From NCBI GenBank assembly GCA_024695065.1, contig JAILIX010000042.1, forward strand, positions 1 to 64,000: a stretch of 64,000 bases of DNA, given 5' to 3'. This stretch comes from Fretibacterium sp. (GTDB lineage Bacteria; Synergistota; Synergistia; Synergistales; Aminobacteriaceae). Under the pieces are notes generated by a model, which did no database searches, was not told where the DNA came from, and saw only the letters and a list, made by a program, of their open reading frames with translations. The first letter of the stretch is position 1. The number at the start of each line of letters is the position of its first letter. Below are positions 25,655 through 34,124 of the stretch, one piece after another. Both the position numbers and the translations under genes were made by a program.

Positions 25655-26377
25655 ATGGCGGTTTTTGAGGGTATGCTGCTTCTTGAGGAACGCAGAGCGG
25701 TGGTCAATTATGGCCAGAGGCTGCTGACACATGGGCTCACGCGCGGCACGGGAGGCAACGTCAGCGTCCTGAACCGGGAACAGGGACTCCTCGCCATCAG
25801 CCCGTCGGGCATGGACTACTTTGAGATTTCTCCGGAGGACGTCGTTGTGATGGACCTGGAGGGCCGCGTCGTTGTTGAGGGTTTCAGGGGGGGAAACATC
25901 CCCTTGGGTTCAAATCCGGACGGAGGAAAACGCCGGCCGTCCAGTGAAGCGGATATGCATCGTATGCTCTACAACGGACGGCCGGACATCTCAGCCGTTG
26001 TTCATACACACTCCCCCTTCGCCACGGCTTTGGCCTGCACACGGGAAGCCCAGAAGAACGGACTGCCGCCTGTTCATTACCTGACTGCCATGGCCGGGCC
26101 CTCCGTCCGGTGTATCCCCTATTATCCCTTTGGGACGGAACTGCTGGGGCAGGCGGCCCGCGATGGGATGGCGGATCGCTTTGCCGTGCTGCTGGGAAAC
26201 CATGGACTCCTGGCTGCGGGGCCCGATATCAGCTATGCTTTCAATGTTGCGGAGGAACTGGAATTCGTCTGTGAGATTTACTGTCATGCCCGGACGATGG
26301 GCACTCCGGCCCTGCTGTCCAGGGAGGATATGTGCGTAGCGATGGAAAGGTTCCGGGGATATGGACAAAGGAGCTGA
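25655..26377 (+). CDS. Class II aldolase/adducin family sugar-phosphate aldolase
   Basis: 240 residues, fuculose-/rhamnulose-phosphate aldolase-like. Motifs: GTGGNVSV, SPSGMDY, RPSSEADMH with catalytic Glu, the zinc ligands in VVHTHSPFATALA, and LLGNHGLLAAG. In relatives, VVEG is followed within a few residues by KPSSE; here about 14 extra residues (FRGGNIPLGSNPDGGKR region) separate them, encoded by repeat copy C. Activity may persist because the insertion is a surface loop in the fold. The 3' end overlaps the AddA-like gene by 17 bases. Sugar substrate unknown. Confidence 0.85.
   Translation: MAVFEGMLLLEERRAVVNYGQRLLTHGLTRGTGGNVSVLNREQGLLAISPSGMDYFEISPEDVVVMDLEGRVVVEGFRGGNIPLGSNPDGGKRRPSSEADMHRMLYNGRPDISAVVHTHSPFATALACTREAQKNGLPPVHYLTAMAGPSVRCIPYYPFGTELLGQAARDGMADRFAVLLGNHGLLAAGPDISYAFNVAEELEFVCEIYCHARTMGTPALLSREDMCVAMERFRGYGQRS
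25879..25918 (+). repeat. Palindromic repeat family 1, copy C, inside the aldolase gene
   Basis: GGGTTTCAGGGGGG, a short AAACAT loop, CCCC, then TTCAAATCCGGA match copy A of ggt read on its coding strand. It encodes GGNIPLGSNP, similar to GGQSNPLSLNP from copy A, with the same frame at the AAATCC end. Confidence 0.7.
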
Positions 26378-29300
26378 GGCCCTTCTGCCGGAGGGAACGC
26401 CCGATGGCCAGCGCCGTGCCGTCACCGCGGAGGGGAAAATCATCACCGTCGGAGCGGGAGCGGGAACAGGCAAGACCTGGGTGCTTTCCAACCGTTACGC
26501 CCGCCTGCTGCTTGAAGCTCAGAAGGAAAGCCCCGTCCAGCGCCTCCCGCCTTCTCTCCCCGTTCAGAATGAGACTTCCCCGACGGCGGGAAGGGGAGAG
26601 CTGCTTCCACGGGACATCCTGACGCTAACCTACACTGAAGCAGCCGCCAGCGAGATGAGGAGCCGGATTGAGAAGCGGGTTCGGGCCCTGCTGTTTCAGT
26701 CATCCGTTGACGAAAAGCGTAAGACGGCTATAACGGATGGTTTCAGCGAGGCCTGGATATCGACCATTCACTCCTTTGCCGCGCGGCTGATTCGGGAGTC
26801 CGGACTGGCGCTTGACGTGGATCCCCGTGCTGCGGTGATTTCCAATTCCCAGGAGGAACGTTTCTGGGACAGCGTGCGGGAGGCTGTTGAGTTTGCGGAT
26901 ATCAGATCCCTGGCTTTGGTGTATGGGGATGCTCCCCTTCAGACGGCGGCGTCAGAGCTGGACATGGACCCCATCCTCAGCGCGGCCGTCGGCCGGTGGG
27001 GGGGCGTCCGGCTGAGCGTCCTGGCCAGAAACGCGGCTGAGCTCCATGCATCGCTGGGACACAGCTGGGAGCAAATGATGGAATGGAGCTCAGAGGGCGG
27101 GGAGAGGCTGTTCCGGGCAGCAAAGCCCTCTGTGTCAGCTATCCTGAGTGGGGCCTGGCGGCGGGCGTGGAACACGTGGGGCGAGATATTCGAAGCGCTG
27201 GGGGAGTCCATTCAGGCTAAGGGGCGGAAGGACTGCGAGGCGGGCAGACCGGATAGTGTGGATGCATTTCTGGCGGCTTTTTATGCGCGCTGGGCCGGCC
27301 TTACAGACATGGAGCCGGAGGAGGAGACGCTTCGGGAATTTTACCTCGACGTAACGGACAAGACGAAGCTTAGGGGCGGCAGAAGCAGCCTTCTCGGAGA
27401 GGTCAGTGACTTCCTTGGAAAGACGCTTGGTGTATGGCAGAAGGGGGAGGCGGGGCTGGCTGCGGTCTCCGCCGCACTTGACGCCCCTGTATCGGATTCG
27501 GAGCGACGTCTGCACACGGTTCTGCTGCGGTTCTGCGCCGTGGCCTGGGGGCTGTGGGAAGCGATGAAGCGGCGGCGCGGCCTTCTGTCCTTTTCCGATA
27601 TGATTCTTCACGCGCGGGAGGCGCTGCAGAACAATCAGCTGGAGCAGTCTTTCCGCCATATCCTGGTGGACGAGTTTCAGGACACGGATCCCCTTCAGTT
27701 TGATATGATTAAATCTCTGGCAGAGGACGGCAAAACTTCCCTCTTTGCTGTCGGGGACCCCAAACAGTCCATTTACGGCTTCCGCCACGCGGAACCCTCC
27801 CTCTTTGCCGAAACCATTGGCCACGCGGAGACAAGAGTTGAGCTGGACGTCAGCTTCCGCACGCGGGCCTCCCTGCTGGAGCGTATCAATGACCTGTTTG
27901 CGCATATCTGGAGGGATGGGCTTGGCTCGTCGGGGGCTCTGGCACGCCTCGGATTTGAACCCCTTTCACCGGCTCCGGCAGGAGATGACCGCGGCAGGGG
28001 AACAGTTCCCCCCTTCTCCGTCCTTTTGTCCGTGAAGGAGGAGAGAACGGTGGAGGGGGCAAGGGAACGGCTTGCCCGGGAGCTGGGGCGTAAAATCGCA
28101 TCCTGGGTGTCCGGGGGGCGGACGGTGTGGGACAGGGAAGCAGGGAGCCTGCGTCCTGTCCGCTGCAGTGATTTTGCCGTGCTGGTGCGGAACCGGGGGA
28201 CTCACGACCTTCTGGAGCGTGCTCTTGCGGCTCAGGGAGTCCCCGCTGTTCAGGACCTCAGCCGGGGATACTTTGCCCGGGGGGAGGTGGAGGATGTCAT
28301 TTGCCTGCTGCGCGCCGCGGCGGACCCGGCGGACGATGCGGCGGTGGCGGGCTGGCTTCTCTCTCCCTTCTCCGGAGTGTCGGAGGCAGAGGCGGTGTCC
28401 CTTCTGGAACGGGTCTCCGCCGGGAACCGTCTCATCGATGTGATTCGCGGGTCCATGCCCTGTGCTCTGTCCCTGCTTCAGAGGTTTTCTGTCACAGGGC
28501 AGCAGCAGGGGCCGGCAGGTCTGCTGGCCATTCTCGACCGTGACCGTCGCTGGCTGGCCTTTTGCAGGGAAGGAGAGCGTCTGCGCGCTCTCCGCAACGT
28601 CCGCCGGGCTCTTTCCATTGCGCGGGAATTCCAGAGAGACGGCGCTTCGAGTCTTGCCGCCTGCGCAGACTGGATGGCTCATGCCCTCCGTCAGGGCGTC
28701 GTTATGGACGAGCCTGCCTGGCACGGACGGGACGTTGACGCTGTCCTGCTCTCTACAATCCACGCTTCAAAGGGATTGGAGTATCCCGTTGTGGCTCTCT
28801 TCGACACATCCGTACGAAAGGCCCATGGCCAGCGGGACGGCCTGCGTCCCTCCAGAGCGCTGGGGGTTGTCTTCTCCGATCTGCCGGATGAGATGACAAA
28901 CGTCAGGGAGCCTGAGACGCTCCTTCAGGGGGTGGCGTGGGATGGGATACTGGCTGCCCAGGGCGAGCTGGAGGAGGACATGAGGCTCCTTTACGTCGCC
29001 GCCACGCGTGCAGGGGACGGGCTGTTGGTCTGCGGACTGCTGGGGGAGAAGGAGGGGGTCCTGACGCCTCAGAAGGGTTCCTGGACTTCACTGTTCCTGG
29101 CTCGCATGGCGGATCGGGGGGAGTGTCCCCCCATGGAGGGAGGCGTGCGCTTCGAAGATCTTGTCGGGCCGGATATCACGCTGATTTCCTCCGATATCAT
29201 GCCGCCGGCCGGGGAGACAGCGATGAAGAGCGCGGAGGATTCCCATGTTCCCCGCCGTGCTTCACTGCCGGGGAATGAGCCTGTTCTGCTGGACCAGATC

Positions 29301-30086
29301 TCGGCCACATCCTTTGCCATGTTCGAGTGGTGTCCGCTGGCGTGGAGGAGACGTTATCGTCAGGGGCTTGACCTTCGTTGGGAGAGTCCGGACAGGGATC
29401 TGCTGGCGGAGGAAGGACGTGGAGGCGCGGAGCTGGGCAGTCTGGCGCACTGGCTCCTGGCGCACTGGGACCTTGACGGGGAATTGGATCTGACTGACAA
29501 TCGTCTGATTCACCGTCTGCCGTCCTGTCTCCGGGATGTCTGGCGCGATGGAAAATCCCGCGGGGAACTGGAGAAGTGGCTAAAATGCTTTGCGGATTCA
29601 GAGGCCGGGAGGAATATCCGCGGGGCTCTGGAGAGGGGGGCGAGCCGTGAGGCGGGCTTCCGCGTTGGGCTGGCGGGGGAAAAGGCCGGAGTGACGCTGG
29701 CGGGGGCGATGGACCTGGTCTGGCAGGAGGGAGACAGCGGGCTTTGGCATGTGATGGACTATAAGATCACTCTGAGCCGGAAGGCTCCTCCAGGCCTTTA
29801 CGGGGCCCAGCTGGATTTCTACGCTCTCGTCGTGCGGGAAGCCGCACTGAGAAGAGGGCTGCTCTGCGAGGCCGTGGATGTCGGACTTGTGTTTCTCCGG
29901 GAGAACAGCCGTACGGAGCGGAGGCGGCTTGGCGATGGCGACTGGGAAGGACTGAAGGCCAGGGTCCTTGATGTGGCCCGCCGGGGCGCGGTAGGGGACG
30001 GCTGGCTTCCGAATTTGGCTCATTGTTCCGCCTGCCCGTGGAAGAAAGGGTGTCCGGCGGTGAAAATGAAGGAGGCGGAGGCGTGA
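26361..30086 (+). CDS. AddA-like UvrD-family helicase/PD-(D/E)XK nuclease
   Basis: 1241 residues. SF1 helicase motifs: Walker A GAGAGTGKT (about 32-40), LTYTEAAASEMRSRI, DEFQDTDPLQ (about 436), GDPKQSIYGFRH (about 466), STIHASKGLEYPVV and RLLYVAATRA. The C-terminal nuclease has AGAMDLVW (about 1115) and MDYK (about 1132). Unlike standard AddA, it also has FEWCPLAWRRRY and HCSACPWKKGC (C-x2-C-x5-C), a Fe-S-type set. Between motifs I and Ia is an extra Pro/Ser-rich segment of about 27 residues. Start ATG 26361 overlaps the aldolase; the stop overlaps radA (GTGA), giving an aldolase-addA-radA operon. Confidence 0.85.
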   Translation: MDKGAEALLPEGTPDGQRRAVTAEGKIITVGAGAGTGKTWVLSNRYARLLLEAQKESPVQRLPPSLPVQNETSPTAGRGELLPRDILTLTYTEAAASEMRSRIEKRVRALLFQSSVDEKRKTAITDGFSEAWISTIHSFAARLIRESGLALDVDPRAAVISNSQEERFWDSVREAVEFADIRSLALVYGDAPLQTAASELDMDPILSAAVGRWGGVRLSVLARNAAELHASLGHSWEQMMEWSSEGGERLFRAAKPSVSAILSGAWRRAWNTWGEIFEALGESIQAKGRKDCEAGRPDSVDAFLAAFYARWAGLTDMEPEEETLREFYLDVTDKTKLRGGRSSLLGEVSDFLGKTLGVWQKGEAGLAAVSAALDAPVSDSERRLHTVLLRFCAVAWGLWEAMKRRRGLLSFSDMILHAREALQNNQLEQSFRHILVDEFQDTDPLQFDMIKSLAEDGKTSLFAVGDPKQSIYGFRHAEPSLFAETIGHAETRVELDVSFRTRASLLERINDLFAHIWRDGLGSSGALARLGFEPLSPAPAGDDRGRGTVPPFSVLLSVKEERTVEGARERLARELGRKIASWVSGGRTVWDREAGSLRPVRCSDFAVLVRNRGTHDLLERALAAQGVPAVQDLSRGYFARGEVEDVICLLRAAADPADDAAVAGWLLSPFSGVSEAEAVSLLERVSAGNRLIDVIRGSMPCALSLLQRFSVTGQQQGPAGLLAILDRDRRWLAFCREGERLRALRNVRRALSIAREFQRDGASSLAACADWMAHALRQGVVMDEPAWHGRDVDAVLLSTIHASKGLEYPVVALFDTSVRKAHGQRDGLRPSRALGVVFSDLPDEMTNVREPETLLQGVAWDGILAAQGELEEDMRLLYVAATRAGDGLLVCGLLGEKEGVLTPQKGSWTSLFLARMADRGECPPMEGGVRFEDLVGPDITLISSDIMPPAGETAMKSAEDSHVPRRASLPGNEPVLLDQISATSFAMFEWCPLAWRRRYRQGLDLRWESPDRDLLAEEGRGGAELGSLAHWLLAHWDLDGELDLTDNRLIHRLPSCLRDVWRDGKSRGELEKWLKCFADSEAGRNIRGALERGASREAGFRVGLAGEKAGVTLAGAMDLVWQEGDSGLWHVMDYKITLSRKAPPGLYGAQLDFYALVVREAALRRGLLCEAVDVGLVFLRENSRTERRRLGDGDWEGLKARVLDVARRGAVGDGWLPNLAHCSACPWKKGCPAVKMKEAEA

Positions 30087-31465
30087 GCGCAGGAGTAAGG
30101 TACGTATGCGGGGAGTGCGGGCATATCACGATGACCCGGACAGGACGTTGTCCCTCCTGCGGCGCGTGGGGGACGCTGGCGGCAGAACAGCCGCCCAGGT
30201 CAGGCAGCAGTGCGTCTGCGGCGGCGCGGAACGTGGTCCCCGCGCGGATGGTCTGTGCTGTGGATGTCAGGCCGCCCCGACGGATACCTACCGGAATCGG
30301 GGAGCTGGACCGGGTGCTGGGCGGCGGACTGGTCCCCGGGGGGGTGGTCCTTATCGGCGGACAGCCGGGCATTGGCAAGTCCACATTGCTGCTCCAGGCG
30401 GCAGGTCAGGTGGCAGCTTCCGGTTTGCCTGTGCTTTACATCTCCGGCGAGGAGTCGGAGGCTCAGGTGGCTCTGCGCGCGTCGCGTATCGGAGCGGCGC
30501 TTGTGCCCGGAGGGATGTCGGACCGGCTGCTCCTGTCCTGCGGCACGGACCTTGAGGGTGCGCTGGCAAACCTCAGCGGAGATATCTCCTTTTTCGTGCT
30601 GGACAGTGTACAGTCCATGAAGGCGGAAGGGGAGAGCGGCTGGCCGGGGACACTGACCCAGGTTCGAGCCGTGGCGCAGCGCGTGGTGGACGTGGCGCGC
30701 GAACGGAACATCCCGGCGGTGATGGTGGGGCATATCACGAAGGACGGGCGGCTGGCGGGCCCCATGCTGCTGGAGCACATGGTGGATACGGTGCTGAACT
30801 TCAGCGGCGAGGGATATTCCTCCTACAGGATGCTGCGGGCCATGAAGAACCGATACGGAAGTACGGACGAGCTTGGGGTCTTCGAAATGCGTGAGGACGG
30901 TCTTGTGCCGGTTGAGGATAAGAGCGGGCTCTATTGGAATCGTTCGGACTCCGCCGTGCCGGGCGTGGCCATGACGGTGGCGCTGGAGGGGACGACACCC
31001 CTTGCGGCAGAGCTTCAGACACTGGCGAATCCGACGGTGTTCCCCTACCCGAGACGTACGGCCCGGGGCATTGAGCTGAACCGCTTTCAGCTTCTGGCCG
31101 CTGTGATTGAGAAACGCTGCGGTATCCCGACAGGCGGGCACGACCTGTACATGAACGTCGCCGGCGGACTCTCCATTCAGGATCCCTCCGCAGATCTTGG
31201 AGCCTGCGCGGCCATTGCCTCTGCGCTGAGGGACGCACCTCTGCCGGCAGGGACGTGTTGGATGGGGGAAGTGGGGCTGGCCGGAGAGGTCCGTCCCGTT
31301 ACGCGTCTGGGGCTGCGGTTAAGGGAAGCCGCGCGGCTGGGGTTCACGTCGGCTGTGATCAGCTCCCGTGAAAGGCTGGAACGTCTGGATGCCAGTCTCG
31401 GGCTCATGCCTGTCACACATCTGGATGAAGCCATAGCCGGACTGCTGCTGAAAAAACGCGGTTAA
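30083..31465 (+). CDS. radA: DNA repair protein RadA (Sms)
   Basis: 460 residues. An N-terminal C4 zinc finger (YVCGECGH...CPSCGAWGTL), a RecA-like core with Walker A GGQPGIGKST (about 92), the RadA motif KNRYG (about 255; KNRFG in most), and a C-terminal Lon-like domain (PTGGHDLYMNVAGGL, GEVGLAGEVRPV). RadA is a hexameric helicase for branch migration in recombination. GTG 30083 is chosen because it overlaps the AddA-like stop and has GGAGG 7 bases upstream. Operon position with the AddA-like gene fits a joint repair role. Confidence 0.93.
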   Translation: MSAGVRYVCGECGHITMTRTGRCPSCGAWGTLAAEQPPRSGSSASAAARNVVPARMVCAVDVRPPRRIPTGIGELDRVLGGGLVPGGVVLIGGQPGIGKSTLLLQAAGQVAASGLPVLYISGEESEAQVALRASRIGAALVPGGMSDRLLLSCGTDLEGALANLSGDISFFVLDSVQSMKAEGESGWPGTLTQVRAVAQRVVDVARERNIPAVMVGHITKDGRLAGPMLLEHMVDTVLNFSGEGYSSYRMLRAMKNRYGSTDELGVFEMREDGLVPVEDKSGLYWNRSDSAVPGVAMTVALEGTTPLAAELQTLANPTVFPYPRRTARGIELNRFQLLAAVIEKRCGIPTGGHDLYMNVAGGLSIQDPSADLGACAAIASALRDAPLPAGTCWMGEVGLAGEVRPVTRLGLRLREAARLGFTSAVISSRERLERLDASLGLMPVTHLDEAIAGLLLKKRG

Positions 31466-32006
31466 AGAAAAAATGAAGGCACGGATATGCCGCGCTAAAA
31501 TTCCCGGACGCAAGGCCTGGGGAGCTGTGAGTGAGTCGCCTCATAAAAGCTGTGGTGATGATAAATTTTCTGTCTGATGCTTCCTTCAGCGTATCGGTTC
31601 CTCTCCCGCTTATTGACACGATGTGAAGCTTCCTGAGCCATTCATGCCGGCGCTGACAGATATCGGGAAAAAGGCTGTGTTCCCTGTGCCCTTCGGGTAT
31701 GAGGCTATGCGGACAGGGGAATCGGATTCTCGCTCTGATATAATTATGGAGGGAGGATATAATTAGAGAGAAGGAACTTCCGGCAAGCGGCAGGTACGAC
31801 CGCCTGGGAATATTGGACGGTGTGCTTTTGGGCGCCAGTGTGCCGGATAGGGTCATGTCCCCGCCGAACATCCTGAATAAGCGGATAATATTTCGTGGGT
31901 GAAAGTCGTGCTCCGGGGATGCGCTGAAAGTCATGGATACGGAGGATAATCCGGAGAAAAATGTTGCTGGTGCGGTGAGATACGCATGGAGGAGGGGAGA
32001 CCGCAG
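31466..32006 (+). promoter_or_regulatory. 540-base non-coding region upstream of the signalling cassette
   Basis: No convincing gene is seen on either strand. Two TATAAT hexamers at 31739-31744 and 31758-31763 (19 bases apart) are the best -10 candidates; they would leave a leader of about 250 bases before the phosphatase gene. GGAGGAGGGG at 31988-31997 is the ribosome site. The composition is more AT-rich than nearby genes around 31550-31770. Confidence 0.4.
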
Positions 32007-34124
32007 ATGGGGCGCAAACATTGGGAAAGACATCCTATCCGGAAGAAGGTCCGGGGGATGGTGCTGGTTATCTCCCTGATTTCCCTGGCTTTGGCCATTG
32101 CTGTGGGAGTCATCAGCATGATGCGTATTTACAACGACAGCGAGGCCGCCATGAGGCTGCAGATGGAACAGAATCTCCACACCATCGTGACAAGCCGGGC
32201 TGATCTGGCGGAGACGGAGCTGGAGAAGTACGCGATAGCTGTCCAAACCTTTGCGGATTATCTTCAGGAGCTTTATCGGGGCAATCCAGCCCCTGAGGTC
32301 CTGGAACTCATTCCTCCGCCCAGCATGGAAAACGCGAACCGCTACTCTATGCAGCGCCTTCTCAGCAGCCGGGACATCTCTCTGGATGATGTGAAGGACG
32401 ATTTGCTCCTTATGACTCATATGGAGCATTTGTGGTACCCCGTCATGATTCATGATACCCGCAGCATCCTTTCAATATACTATGGTATGAAGAGCGGGGT
32501 ATCGGTCATCTACGACCGATATTCTCAGATGGCGGTCCCTCAGGACGGCGAAACCGAGACCTACTACAATTTTTTAAAGTCTCCATGGTACCTCCGGGCG
32601 GAGAGAAGGAAGAAACTTTGCTTCACGGACGTTTACCGGGATGCCTTTGGCCGGGGGCTGATTGTCACCTGTGCTGCGCCGGTCTACGATGAGAAAAACG
32701 AATTTGCGGGTGTCGTCGGCATGGACATCCTGGTCTCTGTCCTGTACAGTTCCATTGTGGAGATGGACATGGAGGAGGGGGCCTATGCCTTCATGGTGGA
32801 CAAAGAGGGGAATCTTCTTGAGCCCACGAAAAACGGTGGAACAAGGGTTCGCAACCTGTATTACGACTATAACAAGGAGATTGGCTACAAGGTGGCCGGC
32901 CGGATTCTTGGCGGCAAGACAGGGGTCTCTCTGGCGGGGAATGGAGTCTATTACGGATACACCACGATCCCCAGCACGGGCTGGAAACTCTGCGTTCGCA
33001 TTCCGGAAGCGATAGTCCTGGCCCCGATGCAGTCCGTCAAACGCAATGTTGTTATGACGCTTTTCCTGTTCTTCGCGGCGTTTGTCTTTATCATTGCACT
33101 GGTTACACTGGAGAGCAAGAGATTTTCTGCCCGTCTGGCGTATCCCATTATTGCCCTGAAGAAGGACGTGGAGAAGATCACCGACGGGGACCTGAACTAC
33201 CGTGCCAGAGTCTATGACAATGATGAAATCGGGGATCTGGCGGATGAGTTCAATGCCATGGCCTCATCGCTGAAGAATTACATTCAGGACTTTGCCGCTG
33301 TCACGGCGGAGCGGGAGCGTATTAAGACGGAGCTGAACGTTGCCGCGCAGATTCAGGCGGATCTTTTGCCCTGCACATTTCCGCCGTTCCCGGATCGCCG
33401 TGAGTTTGATATTTATGCCACCATGACCCCGGCCAAAGAGGTGGGCGGGGACTTCTACGACTTCTTCTTTATTGATAAAGACCATCTGGCGCTGGTGATA
33501 GCCGATGTGTCGGGCAAGGGGATGCCGGCGGCGCTCTTCATGGTCATTGCAAGGACGCTCATTAAGAACCGCGCCCAGATGTGGGGAGGGAAAACTTCAG
33601 AGATACTGGAGGCTGTCAACAACCAGCTCTGCGAGGAGAGCGGGACGGAACTCTTCGTGACGGTCTGGCTTGGGGTTCTGGAGATATCGACAGGGAGAGT
33701 TGTTTCCTGCAACGCGGGTCACGAGTACCCTGCTGTCCGGCGTGCGGAGGAGGGGTCCTTTGAGCTGATCAGGCGGGCAGTCAATAATCCTGCGGTTGCG
33801 ACGATGGAGAGAATGAAATTCTACGAGAGCGAGTTTTTCCTGTCTCCGGGGGACAGCCTTTTCCTCTATACAGACGGAGTGGTGGAGGCAACGAATGCGG
33901 AGTATAAGCTCTATGGACGGGACCGCATGATTGATGCGCTGAACCGTCATGGTGCGGAGCCGGTGGAGGAGTTTATTGTATCCATGAAGCGTGAAATTGA
34001 CGGCTTTGTCGGTGATTCGTCACAGTTCGATGATATCACCATGCTGGCGTTGCAGTATTATGGAAGAAAGGAAAGGCCGGAAACGAGCGGACAGTTGACT
34101 GAGGAAAAGGGGGATCAGAGATGA
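32007..34124 (+). CDS. Membrane sensor PP2C phosphatase: dCache-HAMP-SpoIIE (RsbU-like), copy 1
   Basis: 705 residues: membrane helix 1 (about 17-40), an extracytoplasmic dCache-type sensor (about 45-340; FTDVYRDAFGRGLIVTCAAP, FAGVVGMDI), helix 2 (about 346-368), HAMP (about 372-425; VYDNDEIGDLADEFNAM), short coiled coil, then a PP2C domain with PAKEVGGDFYDFF, IADVSGKGMPAALFM, LYTDGVVEATN and QFDDITML, all metal-binding Asp intact. Such enzymes dephosphorylate a serine on STAS-domain antagonists. ATG 32007 is chosen over 31986 because GGAGGAGGGG precedes it. The stop overlaps the STAS gene (ATGA), pairing enzyme and likely substrate. Confidence 0.9.
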   Translation: MGRKHWERHPIRKKVRGMVLVISLISLALAIAVGVISMMRIYNDSEAAMRLQMEQNLHTIVTSRADLAETELEKYAIAVQTFADYLQELYRGNPAPEVLELIPPPSMENANRYSMQRLLSSRDISLDDVKDDLLLMTHMEHLWYPVMIHDTRSILSIYYGMKSGVSVIYDRYSQMAVPQDGETETYYNFLKSPWYLRAERRKKLCFTDVYRDAFGRGLIVTCAAPVYDEKNEFAGVVGMDILVSVLYSSIVEMDMEEGAYAFMVDKEGNLLEPTKNGGTRVRNLYYDYNKEIGYKVAGRILGGKTGVSLAGNGVYYGYTTIPSTGWKLCVRIPEAIVLAPMQSVKRNVVMTLFLFFAAFVFIIALVTLESKRFSARLAYPIIALKKDVEKITDGDLNYRARVYDNDEIGDLADEFNAMASSLKNYIQDFAAVTAERERIKTELNVAAQIQADLLPCTFPPFPDRREFDIYATMTPAKEVGGDFYDFFFIDKDHLALVIADVSGKGMPAALFMVIARTLIKNRAQMWGGKTSEILEAVNNQLCEESGTELFVTVWLGVLEISTGRVVSCNAGHEYPAVRRAEEGSFELIRRAVNNPAVATMERMKFYESEFFLSPGDSLFLYTDGVVEATNAEYKLYGRDRMIDALNRHGAEPVEEFIVSMKREIDGFVGDSSQFDDITMLALQYYGRKERPETSGQLTEEKGDQR

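Noticed and set aside
31490-31545. GGACGCAAGGCC stretch resembling part of a c-di-GMP-I riboswitch
   Set aside because: Only one conserved block is similar; the partner GCAAACC-type block and closing stems are missing.
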